From contig JARIAA010000010.1 in assembly GCA_029264635.1 (NCBI GenBank), positions 1 to 8,149 of the forward strand: a stretch of DNA of 8,149 nt. Reading direction: 5' to 3'. Of the stretch, positions 1 to 5,792 are shown in pieces. The stretch is from Psychrobacter sp. GTDB taxonomy: Bacteria > Pseudomonadota > Gammaproteobacteria > Pseudomonadales > Moraxellaceae. The position numbers were made by a program, and so were the translations under genes. The first letter of the stretch is position 1. Each line of letters starts with the position of its first letter. The notes under the pieces were generated by a model. It searched no databases. It saw only the letters and a program-made list of their open reading frames with translations, and was not told where the DNA came from.

Positions 1-59
1 TACGTCCAATTCGTTAAGTGGTGAGAGATATATTCTGATGATGTTTGCTCGGATGCCAT
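1..59 (-). CDS. atpB: ATP synthase F0 subunit a, N-terminal fragment (runs off the left edge)
   Basis: This is the start of the membrane subunit a of F1F0 ATP synthase, which forms the proton half-channels beside the c-ring. Only 19 codons are in the window. The reverse strand reads MASEQTSSEYISHHLTNWT from an ATG at 59-57 and continues off the edge. The segment with SSEYISHHLTN closely resembles the N-terminus of AtpB in Acinetobacter and relatives (recalled, not searched). A purine-rich AAGAAG lies 8 bases upstream of the ATG and can serve as ribosome binding site. Its position downstream of atpI on the same strand agrees with the usual atpI-atpB order, although the 641-base gap between them is unusually long. 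The fragment is too short to show membrane segments or the catalytic arginine. The remaining atp genes would lie left of the window. Confidence 0.85.
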   Translation of the reverse strand, partial: MASEQTSSEYISHHLTNWT

Positions 60-170
60 AATGTAAGCTTCTTATTAATCAACGATTTAATCAACTACCA
101 AAAAATCTGGTTGTCATCTGATGGGCAAGGTAGCCTCTCTGTTCACAGTGCTTATAACGCAAACGAAGAG

Positions 171-200
171 ATAATACTAAAACACCCATGTAACCAACAA
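171..200 (-). promoter_or_regulatory. Possible promoter for the atpB operon
   Basis: On the minus strand, TTGTTG (200-195) is followed after 18 bases by TATTAT (176-171). This would start transcription near 164 and give a leader of about 105 bases before atpB. It lies downstream of the terminator at 265-300, so it could let atpB be expressed independently of atpI. Such matches are common in AT-rich DNA, so support is modest. Confidence 0.3.
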
Positions 201-264
201 CATCCAACCCATAGTTCTGCTTTATACTGACTTTCTCAAATTACTCTTGATAAATTTTAGTTAT

Positions 265-300
265 CAAAAAAGGGCTTATGGTTTTTCACGAATAGCCCTT
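265..300 (-). terminator. Intrinsic terminator on the minus strand between atpI and atpB
   Basis: AAGGGCT (270-276) and AGCCCTT (294-300) form a 7-base perfect stem with a 17-base loop. Read on the minus strand, the stem runs straight into a tract of six T (271-266), the classic intrinsic terminator pattern. The plus-strand reading lacks a T tract after the stem. It would end transcripts coming from atpI or from a promoter within the gap, before atpB. The long loop weakens the prediction. Confidence 0.55.
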
Positions 301-398
301 GGTATTTGTACGTAAAGTAGTTATAAATATATTTGTTTATGTCGTCTAGTATCAATGAGCACTAATTCAATACTCATAAAACAGACAGTTAGCCGCCT

Positions 399-427
399 AT
401 ATTAATGCAGCGTTGTATTCGTGTAAA
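399..427 (-). promoter_or_regulatory. Possible promoter inside the atpI-atpB gap
   Basis: TTTACA (427-422) and TAATAT (404-399) on the minus strand are separated by 17 bases, the optimal sigma-70 spacing. A transcript starting near 392 would end at the terminator at 265-300, giving an RNA of roughly 125-130 bases with no sizeable reading frame. The -35 is one base from consensus and the -10 two. Confidence 0.25.
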
Positions 428-700
428 GTCAATTGTGTATTTTTATCTGCTGTATGAATATGATAGACGCTGTTAACGTTCACTAACATAGCTTTGCATG
501 CATATTTAATTTGTAATAATTTAATTATAGATAACAGTAATGAATACATGCAGTATTCTATATGATGATACTTATGTTTTGTTAGTCCTGTTTCAAAGAC
601 AGCTTTTCAATTTTATACACTTAGTCTCAATAAAGTTAAACGGCAGGATGACCAAAATAGCATCATCAAGGATTTTTTATGCCGCTGTAATCTATGTGCA

Positions 701-1099
701 CTAACGTATGTGCCACAACATCCAACTGTGACTAATCTGCATTACCATAAAACCGATAAACAGCGCAGGTGCTGATAAGGGTCGTATAGTGATAAAAATT
801 AGCGCGAAACCAAACACTGTTAATAGCCATTTAGCTGCCTGACCTCGATAAAGCTGCCTAACAATATGTCGGCGCGCACGATATCCAGTGTGCCAAAAAA
901 TAAACCCTGCAAATATTGCTTGGGTGGCAAAACTTAATAGCGCTCCAATAGCCATACTTTTTGCTACGATAAGATCACTATGTAGCCAACTGACATCTAA
1001 TACTGAAACTACGACAATTAGGATAAACAATATCCAAGCTTGGCGTTTAACATAGAGGTTAATTTTATCTCTTTGCGTGCGTTTGGCAGGCTTGGTCAT
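701..1099 (-). CDS. atpI: ATP synthase subunit I (AtpI)
   Basis: AtpI is a small inner-membrane protein encoded ahead of the F1F0 ATP synthase structural genes. In the family it helps assemble the c-ring and is not part of the finished enzyme. This 132-residue protein has a short basic N-terminus (MTKPAKRTQRDK) and four predicted hydrophobic segments at about residues 21-39, 46-70, 88-105 and 108-129. Between segments 2 and 3 lies the family-typical stretch RQLYRGQAAKWLLTVFGFAL (81-100), with a basic-aromatic RQLYRG turn leading into segment 3. Length and topology fit the family. AGGA lies 6 bases upstream of the ATG, supporting the start. It sits in the usual place upstream of atpB on the same strand, but the 641-base gap and the terminator in it suggest partly separate transcription. 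Confidence 0.85.
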   Translation of the reverse strand: MTKPAKRTQRDKINLYVKRQAWILFILIVVVSVLDVSWLHSDLIVAKSMAIGALLSFATQAIFAGFIFWHTGYRARRHIVRQLYRGQAAKWLLTVFGFALIFITIRPLSAPALFIGFMVMQISHSWMLWHIR

Positions 1100-1104
1100 C
1101 AGCT

Positions 1105-1116
1105 ATCCTATAGGAT
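1105..1116. repeat. 12-base perfect palindrome over the atpI ribosome binding site
   Basis: ATCCTATAGGAT is a perfect palindrome 6 bases upstream of the atpI ATG (1099) and contains the AGGA that serves as its Shine-Dalgarno sequence. It could be a small operator or an RNA pairing element, or chance. A possible -10 (TATTAT, minus strand) lies just upstream at about 1121-1126. Confidence 0.3.
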
Positions 1117-1349
1117 TGGGATAATATCAATATGTCACATAATTGCGACAGTTTTATCCGTGAATGGTCACTATACAGATGCAGCTCTTTAACCAAAACA
1201 AAACGCCACTTATTATAGTGAGCGTGCAGCAGTTAAGCAAGTAATATATGCGCTTTATCAAGCATTTAATGACTTAATAGCGATTATCTCAATTGAAACT
1301 CAATAAAGCGCTGCTGATATCCCACAATGAGTCTATGACAGCATGAAAA
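1117..1349. other. Spacer between znuA and atpI
   Basis: No gene is visible. On the minus strand, CACT/AGTG (1207-1220, 4-base stem) followed by a T-rich stretch could be a weak znuA terminator. An ATTGA/TCAAT mini-hairpin lies nearer the znuA stop, around 1290-1302. The atpI promoter probably lies in 1117-1160. None of these signals is strong. Confidence 0.35.
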
Positions 1350-2231
1350 TCATATGCATTGACGTATTTGCTCTGCCATATGAGTCCAGCCATTGACAAA
1401 GTCTTGACTACCACTCATGTCTTCAGCTTGTACGGTACTCGTCACTGGCTGCAACTTTGCCAGCAAGCCCTTAGCAGGACGGCTAGGACTCACCAAACAC
1501 ATGCTTTTGGCTGGACGCTGCTCATTGAGCCAGCGTAGTTGACTGGCTTTAGGCGCAAGATGATGATCCGTACTTAGGCTGCCGATAAGCTGAAGCTGCA
1601 ACGCTTTTTCAATATACTGATATGCGTCATGATACGCCCAATATGGTAGACTTTCTGGCCCATTTTGTTTTTGCATCGAAGCGACTGCCCTATCCATACG
1701 CTGCGCAAACTTTTTTGCATTAGCATGATATAGGTTTTTATACTGTGGATTGGCATGGCTATGAATCACTGCAAGTGCCCGTGTGATGGCTTTTGCGTTT
1801 TCAGGATCTAGCCATATATGTGGATCTAACGTGCCAGCGATGGGTTTACCCTTGATATCACGCAGCGGGTAGCGGTTAAAAGCATCAAATTTAAATAAAG
1901 AGATAGCGTTAGGTGCGGTATTTAAAGTTGCTGCTAAATTGTTTTCTAGCGACTCACCAAACCAGACGACAAACTTACTATCCTGAATTGACTTGATGTC
2001 CCCAGGACTGATACTGCCATGATGCCCCACTTCTCCTGCTTGTAATAGCTGCTTGGCAGGCTGCGCGCCCTCAGTCACTGACTGACTCAGTAAGAATAAC
2101 GGGTAGTTGCTCACACTAACGGTTGCTGCTTGAGCGCTTAATGTCAAAGAGCTTAGCAATACCAATACACCTATCAATAAGCTTGGTAATCTTATTGCTT
2201 GGGAAGAAAAATAACGAAGAGGTAATAACAT
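1350..2231 (-). CDS. znuA: Zinc ABC transporter periplasmic zinc-binding protein ZnuA
   Basis: ZnuA is the periplasmic binding protein that captures zinc and delivers it to ZnuB/ZnuC. From the ATG at 2231 it has 293 residues and a clear signal peptide: basic start, hydrophobic core LLIGVLVLLSSLTL, and likely cleavage after AQA at about residue 35. Cluster A-I features follow: GHHGSISPGD (metal ligand probably His70), VVWFG, TLDPHIWLDPE (His138) and YHDAYQYIE (His201), matching the three zinc histidines of E. coli ZnuA. Cys245 and Cys292 match the conserved C-terminal disulfide. The acidic/histidine-rich loop before the second ligand histidine, usual in ZnuA, is absent. An upstream in-frame ATG at 2297 would add 22 residues (315 total) and bury the signal peptide, so 2231 is preferred, although neither start has a strong ribosome binding site. 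It is divergent from zur across a Zur-type box. Confidence 0.92.
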   Translation of the reverse strand: MLLPLRYFSSQAIRLPSLLIGVLVLLSSLTLSAQAATVSVSNYPLFLLSQSVTEGAQPAKQLLQAGEVGHHGSISPGDIKSIQDSKFVVWFGESLENNLAATLNTAPNAISLFKFDAFNRYPLRDIKGKPIAGTLDPHIWLDPENAKAITRALAVIHSHANPQYKNLYHANAKKFAQRMDRAVASMQKQNGPESLPYWAYHDAYQYIEKALQLQLIGSLSTDHHLAPKASQLRWLNEQRPAKSMCLVSPSRPAKGLLAKLQPVTSTVQAEDMSGSQDFVNGWTHMAEQIRQCI

Positions 2232-2297
2232 AGTGGATTTCTTAAAACATGAATAACGATCTAGACGATCAATAGTGTTGCAGCAGTGGACGGTCAT

Positions 2298-2428
2298 AGG
2301 TTAATAATCTCATTTAGCAAAGGTAAGAAGCATTTAAATGGTATTTAAATATTGAGGCACTATATAGACAACTTTTACTATATAAAGACCATTTACTTCA
2401 CCATGTTTGCTTCTTATTTTATTTAGTA
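2298..2428. other. Leader/promoter DNA of znuA with paired ATTTAAAT octamers
   Basis: This is AT-rich non-coding DNA between the znuA starts and the Zur-type box. Two copies of the palindromic octamer ATTTAAAT lie at 2332-2339 and 2343-2350, exactly 11 bases apart. The first sits inside a perfect CATTTAAATG. CTATATAG at 2360-2367 is another short palindrome. If znuA is transcribed from the promoter at 2416-2444, the leader is long (about 110-180 bases). A second, promoter-like TTGTCT-17-TTAAAT occurs on the minus strand nearby. Confidence 0.4.
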
Positions 2429-2437
2429 TGTTATACT
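2429..2437 (+). promoter_or_regulatory. Probable extended -10 promoter of zur-znuCB
   Basis: TG-T-TATACT is an extended -10 element one base from the TATAAT consensus. It lies inside the left half and centre of the Zur box. TTGCTT at 2407-2412 is a weak -35 at 19 bases. Transcription would start near 2444, about 36 bases ahead of the preferred zur ATG at 2480. Confidence 0.5.
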
Positions 2438-2443
2438 ATAACA
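2429..2443. promoter_or_regulatory. Zur box (zinc-repressor operator) between znuA and zur
   Basis: TGTTATA-C-TATAACA is a perfect 7-1-7 inverted repeat. It closely matches the gammaproteobacterial Zur operator, whose core is GTTATA-N-TATAAC (known from E. coli znu promoters). It overlaps both the znuA -35 and the zur -10, so one Zur-Zn dimer or dimer pair could repress both directions, including zur itself. No second copy of this repeat was noticed elsewhere in the window. Confidence 0.85.
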
Positions 2444-2479
2444 ATAAAAAGTGCTATGTTGTTTTTAGGAGCTTGCATC

Positions 2480-3004
2480 ATGTCGACCAGCTTGTCTATT
2501 TGCGAACATCTACACGATGTGCAAGATCTTACTCCGTACGATGTGACTGAGCGTTTAACCGCAGCAAAGGAGCAGTGCCGCTTACGTGGGGTGCGCTTTA
2601 CACCCCTTCGTCAGCAGATATATGCGCTAGTCCTACAGGCAAGTAAACCAGTTGGTGCGTATGATTTAATCACGCAGTTACAGCAAATGCGGACGGCGAT
2701 AGGCGATAATACTAAAGATCAAACGCAGAAAAATGTCGCGCCGCCGACTGTCTATCGCAGTTTGGAGTTTTTGTTGAGCGAAGGTTTGATTCATCAGTTA
2801 ACCTCAATCAATGCCTATGTTCCTTGCTGTCATCCGCGCGCGCAGCATACCGCCGCATTCTTGATCTGCGAGCAATGCCAACGTGTGCAGGAGTGTAGCA
2901 GTTTGCCAGTACAGGAAATGATGAGTTTTGCTGAACAAGATGTAGGTTTTACAGTTGCCCATAGTGTTATTGAGCTCAGCGGACGCTGCCAAGCTTGTCA
3001 ATAA
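2480..3004 (+). CDS. zur: Zinc uptake regulator Zur (Fur family repressor)
   Basis: Zur is the zinc-responsive Fur-family repressor that, when zinc-loaded, shuts off zinc import genes. The protein has 174 residues from the ATG at 2480. That start is chosen because TAGGAG lies 8 bases upstream; an in-frame ATG at 2456 would add 8 residues but has no ribosome binding site. The winged-helix domain spans about residues 24-115, with GVRFTPLRQQIYALVL early and the recognition helix around PPTVYRSLEFL (88-98). The structural zinc site is CEQC (Cys130, Cys133) with CQAC (Cys170, Cys173) at the extreme C-terminus, the pattern of E. coli Zur. His118 and His123 lie in the hinge where sensing ligands occur. 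It is followed by znuC 40 bases later and is probably autoregulated through the box at 2429-2443. Confidence 0.92.
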   Translation: MSTSLSICEHLHDVQDLTPYDVTERLTAAKEQCRLRGVRFTPLRQQIYALVLQASKPVGAYDLITQLQQMRTAIGDNTKDQTQKNVAPPTVYRSLEFLLSEGLIHQLTSINAYVPCCHPRAQHTAAFLICEQCQRVQECSSLPVQEMMSFAEQDVGFTVAHSVIELSGRCQACQ

Positions 3005-3044
3005 ATCAATAGTAGGTTTTTACTCCTTTATCGGCTGTCATCCT

Positions 3045-3860
3045 ATGAGCCTTTTTGCACTATCTCCCAATCAAAAAGCAAGCCTTACGCCTCTTGACGC
3101 TTCATCGGCGCCTAATCTTGAGGTTAAGGGTGCGCCGCTGCTGACATTAAACGATATCAGCTACTATATCGGTCAGCAGCGTTTGGTCGCTAACATTAAT
3201 ATCGATATTGCTGTCAATGAGACGGTCAGCATTATCGGACCAAATGGTGCAGGCAAGTCGACCTTGGTAAAACTTATCTTAGGGCTCATTACGCCTACCA
3301 ATGGTCGAATTACTTCTCATAAGCCTTTGCAGTTAGGTTATGTGCCGCAGCGCTTTACTGTTCTGCCCATCTTGCCCTTACGAGTTAAAGATCTGTTAGG
3401 ACAGGCAGACAAGCGCCGCTTAACGGTAGCGCAGCGACAGTTTATTTTTGATAACTTGTCGTTAAATCATTTGCTATCACGGCAAATGCTTCATCTGTCT
3501 GGCGGAGAAACTCAGCGTGTCCTACTAGCGCGAGCACTATTGGATAAGCCTAACTTACTGATATTGGATGAACCGATGCAAGGATTAGATCCTGATACTG
3601 AGGTGTGGTTATATCAATTTATTGACGAGCTGCCAGAATTTTTACGCTGCGCCATGCTGGTGGTATCACACGATTTGCATTGGGTGATGAAAGGTAGTCG
3701 GCGGGTGATTTGTTTAAATAAACATATTTGCTGTGAAGGTCAGCCTAGCGAGCTTGCTATCACAGCAGAATTTCAAAAGTTATTCGGTCACCATTATGAG
3801 CAGCCCTATGTGCATAAGCCGCATGCCTGCGAACATCATGCACCCAGTGAGCTACTGTAG
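3045..3860 (+). CDS. znuC: Zinc ABC transporter ATPase ZnuC
   Basis: ZnuC is the cytoplasmic ATPase that powers zinc import through ZnuB. The 271-residue protein carries a full ABC cassette: Walker A GPNGAGKST (65-73), Q-loop glutamine in YVPQRF (Gln102), signature LSGGETQRV (151-159), Walker B LLILDEP (171-177), D-loop GLD and H-loop His209 in VVSHD. About 30 residues precede the cassette, longer than in many ZnuC proteins. The C-terminal tail is rich in His and Cys (His249, 250, 257, 260, 264, 265; Cys262), which may bind zinc. The ATG at 3045 is the first ATG after the zur stop; a TTG at 2955 lies inside zur and is less likely. No good Shine-Dalgarno precedes 3045, so translation may be coupled to zur, whose stop is 40 bases upstream. 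It is co-directional with znuB. Confidence 0.93.
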   Translation: MSLFALSPNQKASLTPLDASSAPNLEVKGAPLLTLNDISYYIGQQRLVANINIDIAVNETVSIIGPNGAGKSTLVKLILGLITPTNGRITSHKPLQLGYVPQRFTVLPILPLRVKDLLGQADKRRLTVAQRQFIFDNLSLNHLLSRQMLHLSGGETQRVLLARALLDKPNLLILDEPMQGLDPDTEVWLYQFIDELPEFLRCAMLVVSHDLHWVMKGSRRVICLNKHICCEGQPSELAITAEFQKLFGHHYEQPYVHKPHACEHHAPSELL

Positions 3861-3963
3861 CCGCTCATCTTGACTGATTTGGCTATTATTTGAATCTCTA
3901 TCCCCAATAACAAGCATAGCGTGTGTAAGCGACACTTTTTATTTTTAACGGACACTACCTATT

Positions 3964-4767
3964 ATGACTGCTTGGTTAGCTATTATTGCTCCTGCTTGGA
4001 TTGCCGGCAGTATTTTAGGTCTATTATCAGCACCGATTGGTTGCTTGGTACTATGGCGCCGTATGGCTTTTTTTGCTGATGCACTAGCCCATGGTACTTT
4101 GTTAGGCGTCGCACTTGCTGTGTGGTGGCAGATGCCCATGGGCATTGGTATTGCGCTGGTGAGTGTCATAGTTGTACTGGCGCTGGTATTGATTGATGAT
4201 GAGCGCCTACCTATCGATGCGGTACTGGCCGTGGTTGCGGTGTCACTATTGTGCCTAGGTCTGCTAACCTTAACTCAGCTGACCGATCAACAAGCGAACG
4301 TCTTAGGATTTTTATTTGGTAATTTGCTTGAGCTTGATTGGGCAGATTTACCCTTGATCGCAACTAGTGTCTTGATTGGGTTGGGGCTATTAATTTATAT
4401 ATGGCCAGCTCAAATAAAGCTAGCTACTCATGAAGCTTTAGCCCGAATCCAAGGCATAAATCCGACACGGCAACGTTTGTTCTTTATGGGTGTACTGGCA
4501 GGGTTTTGTGCGATTGCATTACAGGCAGTGGGTAGCTTATTAATTAGCGGATTGTTGGTACTACCTGCCCTTACAGCACGTTTATGGTCAGCAGCACCCA
4601 AACAGATGGTGATTTTTGCGCTGATAATCGCTCAAATAGGCGTAACTTTAGGGGTGTGGGGTAGCATCTGGCTCGATATACAGACTGGACTGGCAATCGT
4701 TTTAGTATTGGCGATTATATTTTTTGCTGCCCTTATTGTCTCTAAACTGAATATTCAGCGTCATTAA
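3964..4767 (+). CDS. znuB: Zinc ABC transporter membrane permease ZnuB
   Basis: ZnuB is the inner-membrane permease of the zinc importer and belongs to the ABC-3 family shared with manganese and iron permeases. The 267-residue protein is almost wholly hydrophobic, with about eight membrane segments. Family features visible near the N-terminus are APIGCLVLWRRMAFFADALAHGTLLGVAL (about 23-51), containing the ABC-3 motif with RR, the aspartate of FADAL and His43. Mid-protein, VLGFLFGNLLELDWADL resembles the FLFGDLL region of the family. Later, LQAVGSLLISGLLVLPALTARL (about 187-208) is the conserved VGxLLxxGLLxxPAxTA stretch before the coupling region. Length is typical. It starts 103 bases after znuC, a larger gap than is usual for this pair, and has only a weak ribosome binding site (GGA about 13 bases upstream). 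The zinc assignment rests on znuA, zur and znuC next to it. Confidence 0.92.
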   Translation: MTAWLAIIAPAWIAGSILGLLSAPIGCLVLWRRMAFFADALAHGTLLGVALAVWWQMPMGIGIALVSVIVVLALVLIDDERLPIDAVLAVVAVSLLCLGLLTLTQLTDQQANVLGFLFGNLLELDWADLPLIATSVLIGLGLLIYIWPAQIKLATHEALARIQGINPTRQRLFFMGVLAGFCAIALQAVGSLLISGLLVLPALTARLWSAAPKQMVIFALIIAQIGVTLGVWGSIWLDIQTGLAIVLVLAIIFFAALIVSKLNIQRH

Positions 4768-4862
4768 TCACTTCGTTTATTAAAAATACCTATTGCTCAT
4801 CTATTTTTATAGCAGCTGTAAATTAATGAACTTTATTCGGTATTTAGTATTAGGGATTTTTG

Positions 4863-4885
4863 GAGATGTGTGCTATAAACATCTC
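4863..4885. repeat. Inverted repeat between znuB and cpdA
   Basis: GAGATGT (4863-4869) and ACATCTC (4879-4885) form a 7-base perfect stem with a 9-base loop. No T tract follows on either strand, so it is not a standard terminator. It may mark the end of the zinc operon transcript or act as an operator ahead of the putative cpdA -10. Confidence 0.35.
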
Positions 4886-4900
4886 TCAAATGTCAATTAG

Positions 4901-4906
4901 TATAAT
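4901..4906 (+). promoter_or_regulatory. Putative -10 of the cpdA promoter
   Basis: A perfect TATAAT lies 49 bases upstream of the cpdA ATG. No convincing -35 is seen at the right distance; that region overlaps the right arm of the inverted repeat at 4863-4885. This could mean an activator-dependent promoter, or chance in AT-rich DNA. Confidence 0.35.
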
Positions 4907-4955
4907 GAACGTTTTACCATTTAATTGTCTTGACTTTTAATAAGGGCCTAACCTT

Positions 4956-5792
4956 ATGCAAAGCTATCCTGCCCATAAAATAAACAGCCTAGATGGACAA
5001 ATAAACGTCCTACAAATCACAGATATGCATTTATCTGATGTAAAAGATGTTGACAATGAGCGCTTAGCACCTGAGTCTTGCTGCACTTATAGTTTTAAGG
5101 CTGTCCTGAATCAAGCCTTGAATGAAGATAGGCGCTGTGATCTGATTTTAGTCACAGGCGATCTGGTAAATGAGGTAAAACCTGCTATTTATGATCATAT
5201 CTTTGAGGTGTTACATGCTACTAACATTCCCTTCGCTTGCATTGCAGGCAATCACGATGTGACCGATGAGCTAGATGGCGAATTACCGTTTTTTCAGCGC
5301 CAATTAGTGGCTCAGCCTGCAGACGCACGTCTGCTTAACCGTCATGTCATTGATACGGACTATTGGCAAATAGTGCTGCTAAATTCGGCGATTCCTGGCA
5401 AGGTTGCAGGTAAAGTCACTGAAGCAGATATTGATTGGCTATACGCTCAATTAAGCGCTTGTCATAAACCAGCACTGATTGCTTTACATCATCACGTGAT
5501 GCCTATGCACTCAGAATGGATAGATGAGCACATCGCTGATAATGTAGAGAATTGCTGGCAACGTATGAAAGACTTCCCTCATCTTCGTGTCATTATCAGC
5601 GGTCATACTCACCAAGAACAAGTACGTCATCAAAATGGGGTTACCGTCTATACTACCCCATCAACCTGCTATCAGTTTAAGCCTTTTGAAGATGACTTTG
5701 CTTATGATAAAAGTGCGCAGCCTGGTTACCGTTGGTTGCAATTAGCCAACAATGGACAGGTTGCAAGCTGGGTTGAAAGGTTAGATACTTGA
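4956..5792 (+). CDS. cpdA: 3',5'-cyclic-AMP phosphodiesterase CpdA-like metallophosphoesterase
   Basis: This is a class III cyclic-nucleotide phosphodiesterase that hydrolyses cAMP to AMP in the cytoplasm, using a two-metal centre of the calcineurin-like phosphoesterase fold. The 278-residue protein shows all metal-binding motifs in order: DMHLSD (Asp23, His25), GDLVNE (Asp69), GNHD (Asn99, His100), the HHH cluster (His178-180) and GHTH (His217, His219). The spacing matches CpdA, and the C-terminal STCYQFKP segment is also typical of CpdA. The start has AAGGGCC about 9 bases upstream. It follows the zinc operon on the same strand after 188 bases, with its own possible promoter, so co-transcription is doubtful. 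The general fold is secure. cAMP as substrate is inferred from similarity and length. Confidence 0.85.
   Translation: MQSYPAHKINSLDGQINVLQITDMHLSDVKDVDNERLAPESCCTYSFKAVLNQALNEDRRCDLILVTGDLVNEVKPAIYDHIFEVLHATNIPFACIAGNHDVTDELDGELPFFQRQLVAQPADARLLNRHVIDTDYWQIVLLNSAIPGKVAGKVTEADIDWLYAQLSACHKPALIALHHHVMPMHSEWIDEHIADNVENCWQRMKDFPHLRVIISGHTHQEQVRHQNGVTVYTTPSTCYQFKPFEDDFAYDKSAQPGYRWLQLANNGQVASWVERLDT

Larger units (their letters stand above)
60..700. other. Long non-coding gap between atpI and atpB
   Basis: This 641-base AT-rich stretch separates atpI from atpB and contains no convincing gene on either strand. The plus-strand frame at 45-230 has no recognisable protein signature and overlaps the atpB start. 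A minus-strand frame of about 50 codons (about 88-234) is also unrecognised. Visible structure includes a minus-strand intrinsic terminator (265-300), two possible minus-strand promoters (171-200 and 399-427), a 6-base inverted repeat GAATAC/GTATTC at 542-558 and an AT-only palindrome around 520-536. The gap may carry the main promoter of the atp operon, a small RNA, or simply eroded sequence. I cannot tell which from the sequence alone. Confidence 0.6.
2416..2444 (-). promoter_or_regulatory. Probable znuA promoter overlapping the Zur box
   Basis: On the minus strand TTGTTA (2444-2439) and TAAAAT (2421-2416) are separated by 17 bases. The -35 hexamer lies within the right half of the Zur-type inverted repeat, so bound Zur would block RNA polymerase. 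Confidence 0.5.

Noticed and set aside
45..230. 61-codon plus-strand reading frame
   Set aside because: No recognisable protein features, no ribosome binding site, and it overlaps the convincing minus-strand atpB start in an AT-rich non-coding gap.
88..234. Minus-strand frame of about 50 codons ahead of atpB
   Set aside because: Only its second half starts with ATG, no family resemblance is seen, and it overlaps the likely atpB promoter. It could be a decayed gene, but nothing supports that.
1110..1160. TGTGA sequence near the atpI start as a CRP site
   Set aside because: Only one half-site (TGTGA) is present; the partner half at the correct spacing does not match.
1574..1756. 60-codon minus-strand frame inside znuA
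   Set aside because: It is an out-of-frame shadow of znuA, whose own frame carries all the conserved zinc-ligand motifs.
2804..3001. 65-codon minus-strand frame opposite zur
   Set aside because: It is antisense to the conserved C-terminal zinc-site region of Zur and has no family features.
2955..3044. TTG-initiated N-terminal extension of znuC overlapping zur
   Set aside because: The extra 30 residues do not look like ABC ATPase sequence and include the zur 3' end in another frame. The ATG at 3045 is sufficient.
3945..4169. 74-codon minus-strand frame opposite znuB
   Set aside because: It is antisense to the conserved ABC-3 motif of ZnuB and has low-complexity composition expected from a shadow frame.
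4863..4890. Hairpin after znuB as an intrinsic terminator
   Set aside because: The stem is good but no T tract follows on either strand, so it is listed only as an inverted repeat.
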